From: a virus
DNA length: 56,882 nucleotides
Virus record (IMG/VR): IMGVR_UViG_3300007514_000698
Coordinates: 1 to 56,882 of that record
Reading direction: 5' to 3' (one strand)
Positions 18,039 through 24,785 of the stretch are shown here, piece after piece. The position numbers were made by a program, and so were the translations under genes. A model generated the notes under the pieces. The model was not told where the DNA came from. It did not search any database and saw only the letters and a program-made list of their open reading frames with translations. Positions within the stretch are counted from its first letter, which is position 1, and every line of letters starts with the position of its first letter.

Positions 18039-20864
18039 ATGTTTAAATTGATTTTCACAATCCTGTTTTTGATACCATCTTTAGTGAGTGCGGAATATAT
18101 TATGAACGCACCAGATGGTAGGAGATTACATCTTAAAGAGGGAACTTTTCAACCTGATCTAAGTCCGTACCGAAGTAAACTTCCAGAGGTAAAAATTCTG
18201 GATAGAACTTTTAAACCAAAATACCAACAATGGGCGGCAAATGAGGAATTCGAGATTTCTCAAACTGGTTTGAATAACATGGTTCGTGCATCATTACCCC
18301 TTGCACATAACTCTGCATTTATTTGGATGACAAACCAACAAATGTATTGGAACGCAAGGAATAATTTGGGATTTGGGTTTGCTGCTAGTCATGCTGGAAT
18401 TAATTTTGTAAACGGCCCTTATTTCACTTTAAAAGCAATAGAGTTGTCAAAGTATAATCGACTCTATCGGGATAGAGGGGAACGTACTTTGTCTAATAAA
18501 GATGTATTGTTACAATGGTACTTACCTCTAGTTTGGAAACGTGTTGGTATTCCAAGATTCCCTGATGATGGTTCTCCATCCTATTTGGAATTTGAAAGTG
18601 GTGATCCTCATTTCGTTGCACCTACTCCGATTGAAGATACGTTTAATGATCCTCAATCTGGAAAGAATGGTAAGTGGGGTGTACCAGAATATTTCCTACA
18701 AAATCGACAATGGAGATGGGATAGGGATGGAATGTCAAAATATCTTGACATGGGTAGTATTGGTATTATGTTGAAACGTGCTAGTATGTGGGTTGATTAT
18801 ATGTGGAAGTCAACCCATAGTGGAAAATCACCTACAACTCAAGATGCACGAATTACTCTAGCGGGTAATGATGCGGAAGAAGGGTTTAGAGGAATGGCAC
18901 TTGCAACAACTAGGGTGAATCAGGTACTTGCATTGAAATCACAGTTAGTTGCAGATGAACATGGAAAACTTGGTGGGGTTAATCCTAAGACGTATGACCC
19001 AAGAAACGGACTGAAATATTTTCCTCATAGAATATGGCCCAATTTACTACTTGCTGGAGATTTACCAGAAAGACAATGGGATTTTGAAATTGATGACCCT
19101 CGAAGTCTTTTGTTCGATCAGTCTGCATTACTTTGGGGTAATGCACATTTCTTTCAATCAACATATCGAATGACTGAAATGTTTACAGACAATCCCCCTG
19201 TAGATGGTGGAATTCTTGAAAAGAATCTTGGTGCAGTACCACACTATCTTGCAAATATGCAGATAAAGAATATTGTGCAGATGCATACAAGGGATGATCT
19301 TTTAGTTTCAGAATGGGATAAGGGTACAAAATGGGAGATGAAACTCATTGATGTCGGATTGACGTTTATTGCTATGAAAGAGTATGTTGACCGTATGCGT
19401 GATCCTCAAGCATTATTGGGAAAAGATGTAGATGACCTTGAACCTGTACTAACTAAAACTGCAACAAGAATCGTTACAAGAAATGCAGATTATCTATTAA
19501 AGTTACAGGGTGAGGATGGATCGTTTTGTCAGTCTTATGATGTTATGACCAATGATCCTATTGGTGCGTGTAACAAGTCAAGACCGAACTTTGTCGGTAT
19601 CTTTGCGTTACTTGAATCGCATAAACTTACACAAGAAACCAAGTACATTGAAGGTGCAAGAAAGACTTGGAACTATGTATGGGAAAACTATTGGGATGAA
19701 CCATCAGGATTATTCCGTAGTACATTAGGTGATGATACAGTTATCATTCATGCATTGGATGTTACTGCACAATTACGAGCATATAGAGAGATGTTGTTCG
19801 CAACACCTATCCATATGTCAAAACCATTTATTACTAAATTTTCTCGGTGGGCAGTACAAACTTTGATGATGTCGGGAATGATTCAATCTGAGGAAAATCG
19901 TAGTGGTGAACTCGGATTAGGTATAGGCACAGCAGATTGGGATAATGATGGTGTGCCGTGGTTAGGTAAGGGTGATGGTGAATTCGGTATTGCACCAACA
20001 CTTGCGTTAAAAGTTGCAGTTAACATTGGTAGGGTTGGAAATAATAAATCCTTCAATGCATTGAATGGACAGAAACATTATGCAGAGATGTATGGTGGTA
20101 AGATTAAATATGCATATCAAACATCTTCCATTGATGGAATGAAATTACCAGTTAAAATGGATATGGAAGATTGGGTAGAACGTGATGAGTTTTTAAGATG
20201 GGATGGTACAGTTATGATGTTACCCCCATCTAAAAAGTTTGAACGTGGTAGTGATTTGTCAGGGAGACAAATATTCGAGATGAATTGTGCTCATTGCCAT
20301 GGATATACTGGTGAGGGAATTACTGGAATATCTTATGCTTCGGACTCTTTGGTGAGAACTAGAGATGATATGTTTGAAGTTCCTAACAATGGAAGATTTA
20401 CTCGACTGATGCCAGAGTGGGGTATTGGTAACAGGGATGAACATGGTGGGGTATTAACCAAAGATGAAATCTATAAAATAGTTGATTACATTCAGAGTGA
20501 TGGATTTAAGAAAGTATTTAAGGATGTTCAAAAGGGTTATGCATTACCTAATTATCCCCCTAAAGACCCTTACTTCTTTATCTCTAGGTCTTATGATATG
20601 GGTAAGAAGAAACCAGCAACAAAAGAGGATATTGCATTAATTATGAATTTGCAAAGAGATGTCTCTAAAACTGGTAAACCTGTTAATATCATTAAACGAC
20701 TTATTGATGCAGAACATAATGGGGGTGCAAAAGGTCAGGTAAAAACTGCGACAGGATGGAATGATGAAAGTTATGGTGCAATTCTATCCTACGACAATAA
20801 GTTACAAATGCATTATGCAACAAAACCATTAATTATTATTGAGGAGACAGAAGAAGATGAATAA
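18039..20864 (+). CDS. Secreted (alpha/alpha)-barrel protein with C-terminal c-type cytochrome domain
   Basis: The signal peptide (residues 1-19, ending LVSA) is followed by about 700 residues of alternating helical and Trp/Gly-rich loops. RNADYLLKLQGEDGSF, RPNFVGIFALLESHK and ARKTWNYVWENYWDEPSGLF are typical of a six-hairpin (alpha/alpha toroid) domain as in glycan-active enzymes. Near residue 740 a cytochrome c domain begins: GRQIFEMNCAHCHGYTGEG has CxxCH at Cys750, Cys753 and His754, and Met791 in FTRLMPEWG is a candidate axial ligand. Haem attachment would need host Ccm proteins in the periplasm. Substrate and redox partner are unknown. I know of no phage precedent for this architecture. 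Confidence 0.8.
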   Translation: MFKLIFTILFLIPSLVSAEYIMNAPDGRRLHLKEGTFQPDLSPYRSKLPEVKILDRTFKPKYQQWAANEEFEISQTGLNNMVRASLPLAHNSAFIWMTNQQMYWNARNNLGFGFAASHAGINFVNGPYFTLKAIELSKYNRLYRDRGERTLSNKDVLLQWYLPLVWKRVGIPRFPDDGSPSYLEFESGDPHFVAPTPIEDTFNDPQSGKNGKWGVPEYFLQNRQWRWDRDGMSKYLDMGSIGIMLKRASMWVDYMWKSTHSGKSPTTQDARITLAGNDAEEGFRGMALATTRVNQVLALKSQLVADEHGKLGGVNPKTYDPRNGLKYFPHRIWPNLLLAGDLPERQWDFEIDDPRSLLFDQSALLWGNAHFFQSTYRMTEMFTDNPPVDGGILEKNLGAVPHYLANMQIKNIVQMHTRDDLLVSEWDKGTKWEMKLIDVGLTFIAMKEYVDRMRDPQALLGKDVDDLEPVLTKTATRIVTRNADYLLKLQGEDGSFCQSYDVMTNDPIGACNKSRPNFVGIFALLESHKLTQETKYIEGARKTWNYVWENYWDEPSGLFRSTLGDDTVIIHALDVTAQLRAYREMLFATPIHMSKPFITKFSRWAVQTLMMSGMIQSEENRSGELGLGIGTADWDNDGVPWLGKGDGEFGIAPTLALKVAVNIGRVGNNKSFNALNGQKHYAEMYGGKIKYAYQTSSIDGMKLPVKMDMEDWVERDEFLRWDGTVMMLPPSKKFERGSDLSGRQIFEMNCAHCHGYTGEGITGISYASDSLVRTRDDMFEVPNNGRFTRLMPEWGIGNRDEHGGVLTKDEIYKIVDYIQSDGFKKVFKDVQKGYALPNYPPKDPYFFISRSYDMGKKKPATKEDIALIMNLQRDVSKTGKPVNIIKRLIDAEHNGGAKGQVKTATGWNDESYGAILSYDNKLQMHYATKPLIIIEETEEDE

Positions 20865-21744
20865 CATTTTGAAGATTTTACTACAATCTATTGCTATCAT
20901 TGGACTCATTTTTGTAGCATTTAGTATATCGGATGCAAAACCGAAATACAAAGAAATTGAGATAAAAAACGGTACTACTCTAAAAGGTAAAGTAACTTGG
21001 ATGGGTAAGATTCCAACACTACCGAAGATCACCGTATTCAAACATATGGATAAGTGTGGTCAAGAGGTTGTAAATCCAGCACTACAAGTCAATCCTTCTA
21101 ACAAGGGAGTAAAGTTTACCGTTGTCTATCTTGAGAAAGTTAAAGAGGGTAAACCACTAAATCAGGATAAACTCAAGGTTGGGAGACAAGGGGTACTTCA
21201 TGCTGGATTGGACAAAAAACAGCAACCTGATAGTCAGTTGTGTAATTTCCAAGAACACGTTTTTGCATTTGTAAGAACAAAAAGAATTGGAATGTATAAC
21301 ATGGAAGATTTACTACATAATCCTCATGCATTTGGTTCTAATGGTGCAACACTTTTTAATGTTCCATTACCTGATAGGAATAGAATGACTAAGAAGAAAT
21401 TTAAACGTGTTAAAGGTGTCAACCGATACCAATGTGATACTCATATTCATATGAACGGTTGGATGCATGGATTCGATCATCCTTACTTTGCGGTTACTGA
21501 TGCGAATGGGAACTATGAAATCACAGATGTTCCGAATGGTGAGTATAACCTAATTACATGGCATGAAGGATATAACATTGAATCTTTTGCAGAGGACAAA
21601 AGACCTGTATATGATGCACCTCATGTTATAAATACAAAAATAAATGTTAAGGATGGGGAAGTATTGAAATTTGATTTTCAACTACCAGTTCGAGAGGTAG
21701 AGGTTAATCAAAAGAAAATGTCCAGACAAGTTTCTGGACATTGA
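20857..21744 (+). CDS. Periplasmic cupredoxin-like / carboxypeptidase-regulatory-like protein
   Basis: The start at 20857 follows GAGGAGA and overlaps the cytochrome gene by eight bases. The signal peptide ends in ISDA near residue 29. A beta-sandwich repeat pattern follows: GKVTWMGKIP, a CGQEVVNPALQVN segment, LLHNPHAFGSNG, then CDTHIHMNGWMHGFDHPYFAVTDANGNYEITDVPNGEYNLITWHEGY. The His/Cys/Met-rich core resembles plastocyanin-like proteins. The last part is the carboxypeptidase-regulatory-like fold. Conserved histidines and a Cys could bind copper, though the exact ligand set is not certain. It probably acts with the cytochrome and the beta-barrel as one exported system. Confidence 0.72.
   Translation: MNNILKILLQSIAIIGLIFVAFSISDAKPKYKEIEIKNGTTLKGKVTWMGKIPTLPKITVFKHMDKCGQEVVNPALQVNPSNKGVKFTVVYLEKVKEGKPLNQDKLKVGRQGVLHAGLDKKQQPDSQLCNFQEHVFAFVRTKRIGMYNMEDLLHNPHAFGSNGATLFNVPLPDRNRMTKKKFKRVKGVNRYQCDTHIHMNGWMHGFDHPYFAVTDANGNYEITDVPNGEYNLITWHEGYNIESFAEDKRPVYDAPHVINTKINVKDGEVLKFDFQLPVREVEVNQKKMSRQVSGH
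21718..21741 (+). other. Perfect hairpin over the end of the cupredoxin-like gene
   Basis: A 9-bp perfect stem ATGTCCAGA/TCTGGACAT with a 6-nt loop covers the last codons, ending one base before the last base of the stop region. No T-tract follows, so it is more likely an RNA processing or 3'-protection element ahead of tmRNA than a terminator. Confidence 0.55.
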
Positions 21745-21996
21745 TTGTCGTATATCTGTTATATTTGAAACATATTGGACAGGGGTTCGATTCCCCTCTC
21801 CTACACCAAAACCTACAATATGTGGGAGAATTGGTTTCGACAGTATGAGGGAGAATATCACGGCGACAGGATGTGAGTGTGGCATCCTAAAAACACTCAA
21901 CAACTAAACGCAAACTCTAACGAGTATGCATTGGCTGCGTAAGTAGTCGGAGTCCGAGGGTACTTGGCAACAGAAACCCTCACAGCTATAGAATTA
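21745..21996 (+). ncRNA. ssrA: Circularly permuted two-piece tmRNA
   Basis: The acceptor piece comes first: T-arm AGGGGTTCGATTCCCCT (21781-21797), acceptor strand CTCCTAC, then CCA at 21806-21808. A 13-nt spacer follows, then the coding piece beginning GTGGGAG at 21822, which pairs with CTCCTAC over 7 bp. CAGTATG (21841-21847) pairs with CATATTG (21771-21777) as helix P2. The tag frame at 21910-21942 reads A-N-S-N-E-Y-A-L-A-A-stop. tmRNA with SmpB rescues stalled ribosomes and tags the peptide for Clp proteolysis. The permuted layout is known in alphaproteobacteria, cyanobacteria and some betaproteobacteria. The outer ends are approximate. A ClpP-like gene lies 1 kb downstream. Confidence 0.93.
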
Positions 21997-22071
21997 GCGG
22001 GTGTAGCTCAGAGGCAGAGCAGTACGTTGCCAACGTACAGGTCAGGATTTCAAAATTCCTCACCCGCTCCA
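21997..22071 (+). tRNA. tRNA-Gly (GCC anticodon)
   Basis: Acceptor GCGGGTG pairs with CACCCGC. The anticodon stem GTACG/CGTAC (extended by T-A) carries anticodon GCC. CCA is encoded at 22069-22071. The T-arm AGGAT/TTCCT has a U-U mismatch where the conserved G53-C61 pair is expected, which is odd and could reduce stability. It directly follows the tmRNA coding piece, so the two are probably one precursor. Confidence 0.88.
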
Positions 22072-22091
22072 GATTACAGGGAAAAAGTTCC

Positions 22092-22120
22092 TTGTATTTA
22101 CAATCAGTTTATGATAAGCT
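22092..22120 (+). promoter_or_regulatory. Sigma70-like promoter P3
   Basis: TTGTAT (22092-22097), 17-bp spacer, TAAGCT (22115-22120). The CCTTGTATT context matches P5, and the TAAGCT box matches the minus-strand promoters P6 and P7. Confidence 0.65.
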
Positions 22121-22165
22121 GGTTATGTTGTTAAATTGAATTTTTAATTTTGAGAAGGAGATTGT

Positions 22166-22378
22166 ATGTCAAAGACAATGGGAAAACCGAAAGTCGGTAT
22201 GAAGAAGGCTCGTAAAATTACTCGAGCGGAAGCGGATGCTACAGGATTGCCACGTTGGGTGGAAATCTATACTTCACCAGCAACTGGTGAAACTGCGTTC
22301 AAAAATTGTCAACTACAGGGTGGTGCAAAAACTGTATTTGCTTGTCGTAGGGCGTTGAATAAATATTGGGGTGTGTAA
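22166..22378 (+). CDS. Small basic hypothetical protein
   Basis: A 70-residue protein behind GAAGGAG and between promoter P3 and a strong terminator, so it may be a single-gene unit expressed on its own. The N-terminus is lysine/arginine rich. The C-terminus has two cysteines (KNCQLQGG and FACRRALNKYWG). Unrecognised. The dedicated promoter and terminator suggest strong early expression. Confidence 0.65.
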   Translation: MSKTMGKPKVGMKKARKITRAEADATGLPRWVEIYTSPATGETAFKNCQLQGGAKTVFACRRALNKYWGV

Positions 22379-22396
22379 ACTCTAATAAAACTTTTA

Positions 22397-22424
22397 GGGG
22401 TATGGGAAACCATACCCCTTTTTT
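22397..22424 (+). terminator. Rho-independent terminator
   Basis: Perfect 9-bp stem GGGGTATGG/CCATACCCC with a GAAA tetraloop, followed by six T. It ends the 22166 gene five bases before the next start codon. Confidence 0.93.
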
Positions 22425-22428
22425 AATT

Positions 22429-22929
22429 ATGAAATACTTATTGATTGTTATTTCCTTTTTGTTCTTGACAGGATTTTCTAAACAAGAAACTACTTGTCTT
22501 GCACAAAACATCTATTTTGAAGCAAGAGATCAAAATATTAAAGGACAAATTGCAGTTGCATTAGTTACTATAAATAGAGTAAAGAGTAAAAGATTTCCAA
22601 ATACGTTTTGTAAAGTAGTAAAACAAGCAAGATATAGGAATGGTAGGTTAGTTAAACATAAGTGTCATTTCAGTTGGTTTTGTGATGGTTTATCTGATAT
22701 ACCTAAAGATAGGATTGCATGGAAAGTCTCTTTAACTATTGCAAATGCTATGTTAGAACATTCTGGTTCTCATATATCAAAGAACGGTACAAAATGGAAG
22801 GTCAATGATTTTTTGAATGGTGCAACACACTATCATAGATCAGACGTTAATCCATATTGGAATCGTAATATGTTAAAAGTTGCAGAGATTGGGAATCACA
22901 TATTTTACATTGATCCATATAGATTTTAA
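22429..22929 (+). CDS. SleB/CwlJ-type cell-wall hydrolase (exported)
   Basis: From the ATG at 22429 the product is 166 residues with a signal-like start (KYLLIVISFLFLTGF). ETTCLAQNIYFEARDQNIKGQIAVALVTINR is the hallmark of the Hydrolase_2 family, with Glu in YFEAR as the likely catalytic residue. Later THYHRSDVNPYW supports the call. It cleaves peptidoglycan and may be an endolysin using a signal peptide for export. The start sits right after the terminator with no Shine-Dalgarno visible, so its transcription and translation start are puzzling. Confidence 0.85.
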   Translation: MKYLLIVISFLFLTGFSKQETTCLAQNIYFEARDQNIKGQIAVALVTINRVKSKRFPNTFCKVVKQARYRNGRLVKHKCHFSWFCDGLSDIPKDRIAWKVSLTIANAMLEHSGSHISKNGTKWKVNDFLNGATHYHRSDVNPYWNRNMLKVAEIGNHIFYIDPYRF

Positions 22930-22946
22930 CTGTCGAGGAATGAAAT

Positions 22947-23501
22947 ATGTCAGAGAAAAAAGAAAAACAATCATTAACTCCCGAAGAAAAGGGTGTTTAC
23001 CTTTTCATGGAAGAAGTAAATACAGAAACGTGCAAAGAACTTATTTCGTTTATTCTTACTAAAAGTTTTCAAAGACCAAGACCTAAGAGTTTACAGATTA
23101 TTATTAATTCGCCTGGTGGTGATTTGAATGCTGCTTTTGCAGTTATAGATATTATGAGGGGTTGTCCTATACCAGTTCATACAGTTGGTTTAGGACAAAT
23201 TGCATCCGCTGGGTTTATGATGTTTATTGCTGGGAAAAAGGGTGAAAGGATTTTAACTCCTAATACTTCTATTATGTCTCATCAATGGAGTTGGGGTTCA
23301 TGGGGTAAAGAACATGAATTGGTTGCAGTAAGTAAAGAACATGACTTAACATCTCAAAGGATGGTCAATCATTATAAAAAATGTACTGGTATGACTGAAC
23401 AGAAAATACGAAAATATCTATTACCCGCTACAGATGTTTGGATGTCTGCGAAAGAAGCATTAAAACTAAAATGTTGCGACAAAATAAAGGATTTTAAATG
23501 A
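22947..23501 (+). CDS. ClpP-like serine protease
   Basis: A ClpP-family protease of 184 residues with an intact triad: Ser87 in GQIASAGF, His112 in IMSHQW, and Asp163 in ATDVWMSAKEAL. INSPGGDL near residue 53 is the oxyanion region. ClpP forms tetradecamers that degrade unfolded or tagged proteins with a Clp ATPase. The nearby tmRNA makes tagged peptides suited to such a protease. Marine T4-like phages often carry ClpP homologues; assembly with the host enzyme is possible. Confidence 0.88.
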   Translation: MSEKKEKQSLTPEEKGVYLFMEEVNTETCKELISFILTKSFQRPRPKSLQIIINSPGGDLNAAFAVIDIMRGCPIPVHTVGLGQIASAGFMMFIAGKKGERILTPNTSIMSHQWSWGSWGKEHELVAVSKEHDLTSQRMVNHYKKCTGMTEQKIRKYLLPATDVWMSAKEALKLKCCDKIKDFK

Positions 23502-23707
23502 GTATAGATGTTAATGCGACTATTGAGAAATTAGTTATTGAAAAGAAAATATCATATATGGATGCGGTTGTTCATTATACAGATGATGTTGATTGTGAGA
23601 TTGAAATGGTTGCAAAAATGTTGAATAGGTCTATTAAGGATAAACTGGAAGCAGAAGCACAAGACTTGAATATGATGAAAAAGAAATGTTCAAGACTTCC
23701 TTTGTAA
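23498..23707 (+). CDS. 33: Late-promoter transcription coactivator gp33
   Basis: The 69-residue product matches the gp33 family of T4-like marine phages: SYMDAVVHYTDDVDCEIEMVAKML, then AEAQDLNMMKKKCSRLPL at the end. gp33 binds the RNA polymerase beta flap and links the late sigma gp55 to the sliding clamp gp45 at TATAAATA promoters. It overlaps the ClpP-like gene by ATGA and lies directly before gp32, as is usual for the group. gp55 and gp45 are not in this window. Confidence 0.82.
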   Translation: MSIDVNATIEKLVIEKKISYMDAVVHYTDDVDCEIEMVAKMLNRSIKDKLEAEAQDLNMMKKKCSRLPL

Positions 23708-23778
23708 TGTATTGTGATGACCGTTTGTAATTATACAACGTAATATAACGTAATATAACTATCTAGAAGGAGTAAAAT
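23708..23778 (+). promoter_or_regulatory. AT-rich leader of gene 32 with tandem repeat
   Basis: The 71-nt region is almost all A/T and contains two copies of ACGTAATATA in tandem (23738-23757), ending in AGAAGGAG. In T4, gp32 represses its own translation by binding an unstructured AT-rich leader. This leader has suitable composition. The autoregulation is inference. I see no clear -35/-10 pair. Confidence 0.45.
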
Positions 23779-24678
23779 ATGGCTACAAATTTTGCAGATT
23801 TAAAGAAGAACAAAGCAAATAAGTTTGAATCTTTGGTTCAACAATCAGAGAAGTTGAACGAAAAAGTATCATACGTTGATGAACGTATCTGGAAATGTGA
23901 ACGTGATAAGAACGGTAATGGATATGCAGTTATTCGTTTTCTTCCCGAATGTAAGGGTGAGACAAATGATTTTGTTACAATGTTCACTCATGGGTTTAAA
24001 GGGCCTGGTGGGTGGTATATTGAGAATTGTCTAACGACACCAGTTAAAGGGGCACCAAAAGGATTTGATGATCCTGTTGCACAATCTAATAGTAAGTTGT
24101 GGAATTCTGGTATTGAGTCAGATAAAAATATTGCGAGAGATCGTAAACGTAAACAGAATTTCTATTCTAATATTCTGGTTATCGAAGATTCCGCAAATAA
24201 AGAGAATGAAGGTAAAGTCTTTTTGTTTAGGTATGGTAAGAAGATTTTCGATAAGACACAACAAGTATTAAAACCCGAATTTGCAGATGAAGTTGGTTTT
24301 AATCCATTCGACTTTTGGGATGGTGCAAACTTCAAGATCAAAATCCGTCAGGTAGATGGATATGCGAATTATGATAAGTCTGAATTCTGCGAACCATCTG
24401 CATTGTTTGATGGGGATGAAGAAAAGATTAAGAAGGTTTGGGAATCACAATATTCTTTGGAAGAACTGTTGAGTCCTGATAAGTTTAAATCTTATGCAGA
24501 ATTAAATGCAAGGTTTAAAACTGTTACTGGTGGTCATAGTGCGGATTATGCTGAGACTATTGAGGAAAGTGCAGAACCAGTTGCAGTATCTTCAAACTCT
24601 GCACCGTCAGAGAATTCTGAAAGTGAACCGAATAATGATGAAACAATGGATTACTTTAAGAAACTAGCAGATCAGTAA
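23779..24678 (+). CDS. 32: Single-stranded DNA-binding protein gp32
   Basis: A 299-residue homologue of T4 gp32. The N-terminal basic cooperativity region, the OB-fold core (YSNILVIEDSANKENEGKVFLFRYGKKIFDK, FNPFDFWDGANFKIKIRQVDGYANYDKSEF) and the acidic C-terminus used for partner contacts (ESAEPVAVSSNSAPSENSESEPNNDE) are all visible. The T4 zinc ligands CPVC are replaced: the aligned segment reads GFDDPVAQSNSKLWNSG, so zinc binding is probably lost, as in many marine relatives. It coats single-stranded DNA during replication and recombination. Confidence 0.95.
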   Translation: MATNFADLKKNKANKFESLVQQSEKLNEKVSYVDERIWKCERDKNGNGYAVIRFLPECKGETNDFVTMFTHGFKGPGGWYIENCLTTPVKGAPKGFDDPVAQSNSKLWNSGIESDKNIARDRKRKQNFYSNILVIEDSANKENEGKVFLFRYGKKIFDKTQQVLKPEFADEVGFNPFDFWDGANFKIKIRQVDGYANYDKSEFCEPSALFDGDEEKIKKVWESQYSLEELLSPDKFKSYAELNARFKTVTGGHSADYAETIEESAEPVAVSSNSAPSENSESEPNNDETMDYFKKLADQ

Positions 24679-24685
24679 ATAATGA

Positions 24686-24785
24686 GGGGGAGTGTCTATT
24701 ACAATATTGGTGTATCACCAATAGTATGAATGAATGACCTAGGCATCGCTGTGAAATCCGTTAGACGGTGATACTCCCCCTTTTT
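24686..24785 (+). terminator. Branched terminator / structured RNA after gene 32
   Basis: An outer stem GGGGGAGT (24686-24693) pairs with ACTCCCCC (24773-24780), followed by five T. Unlike a normal terminator the loop is 79 nt and holds two further helices: TATTGGTG/CACCAATA (24705-24723) and ATCGCTG/CGGTGAT. It forms a three-way junction. It separates the plus-strand gp32 gene from the converging minus-strand tail gene. Confidence 0.7.
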
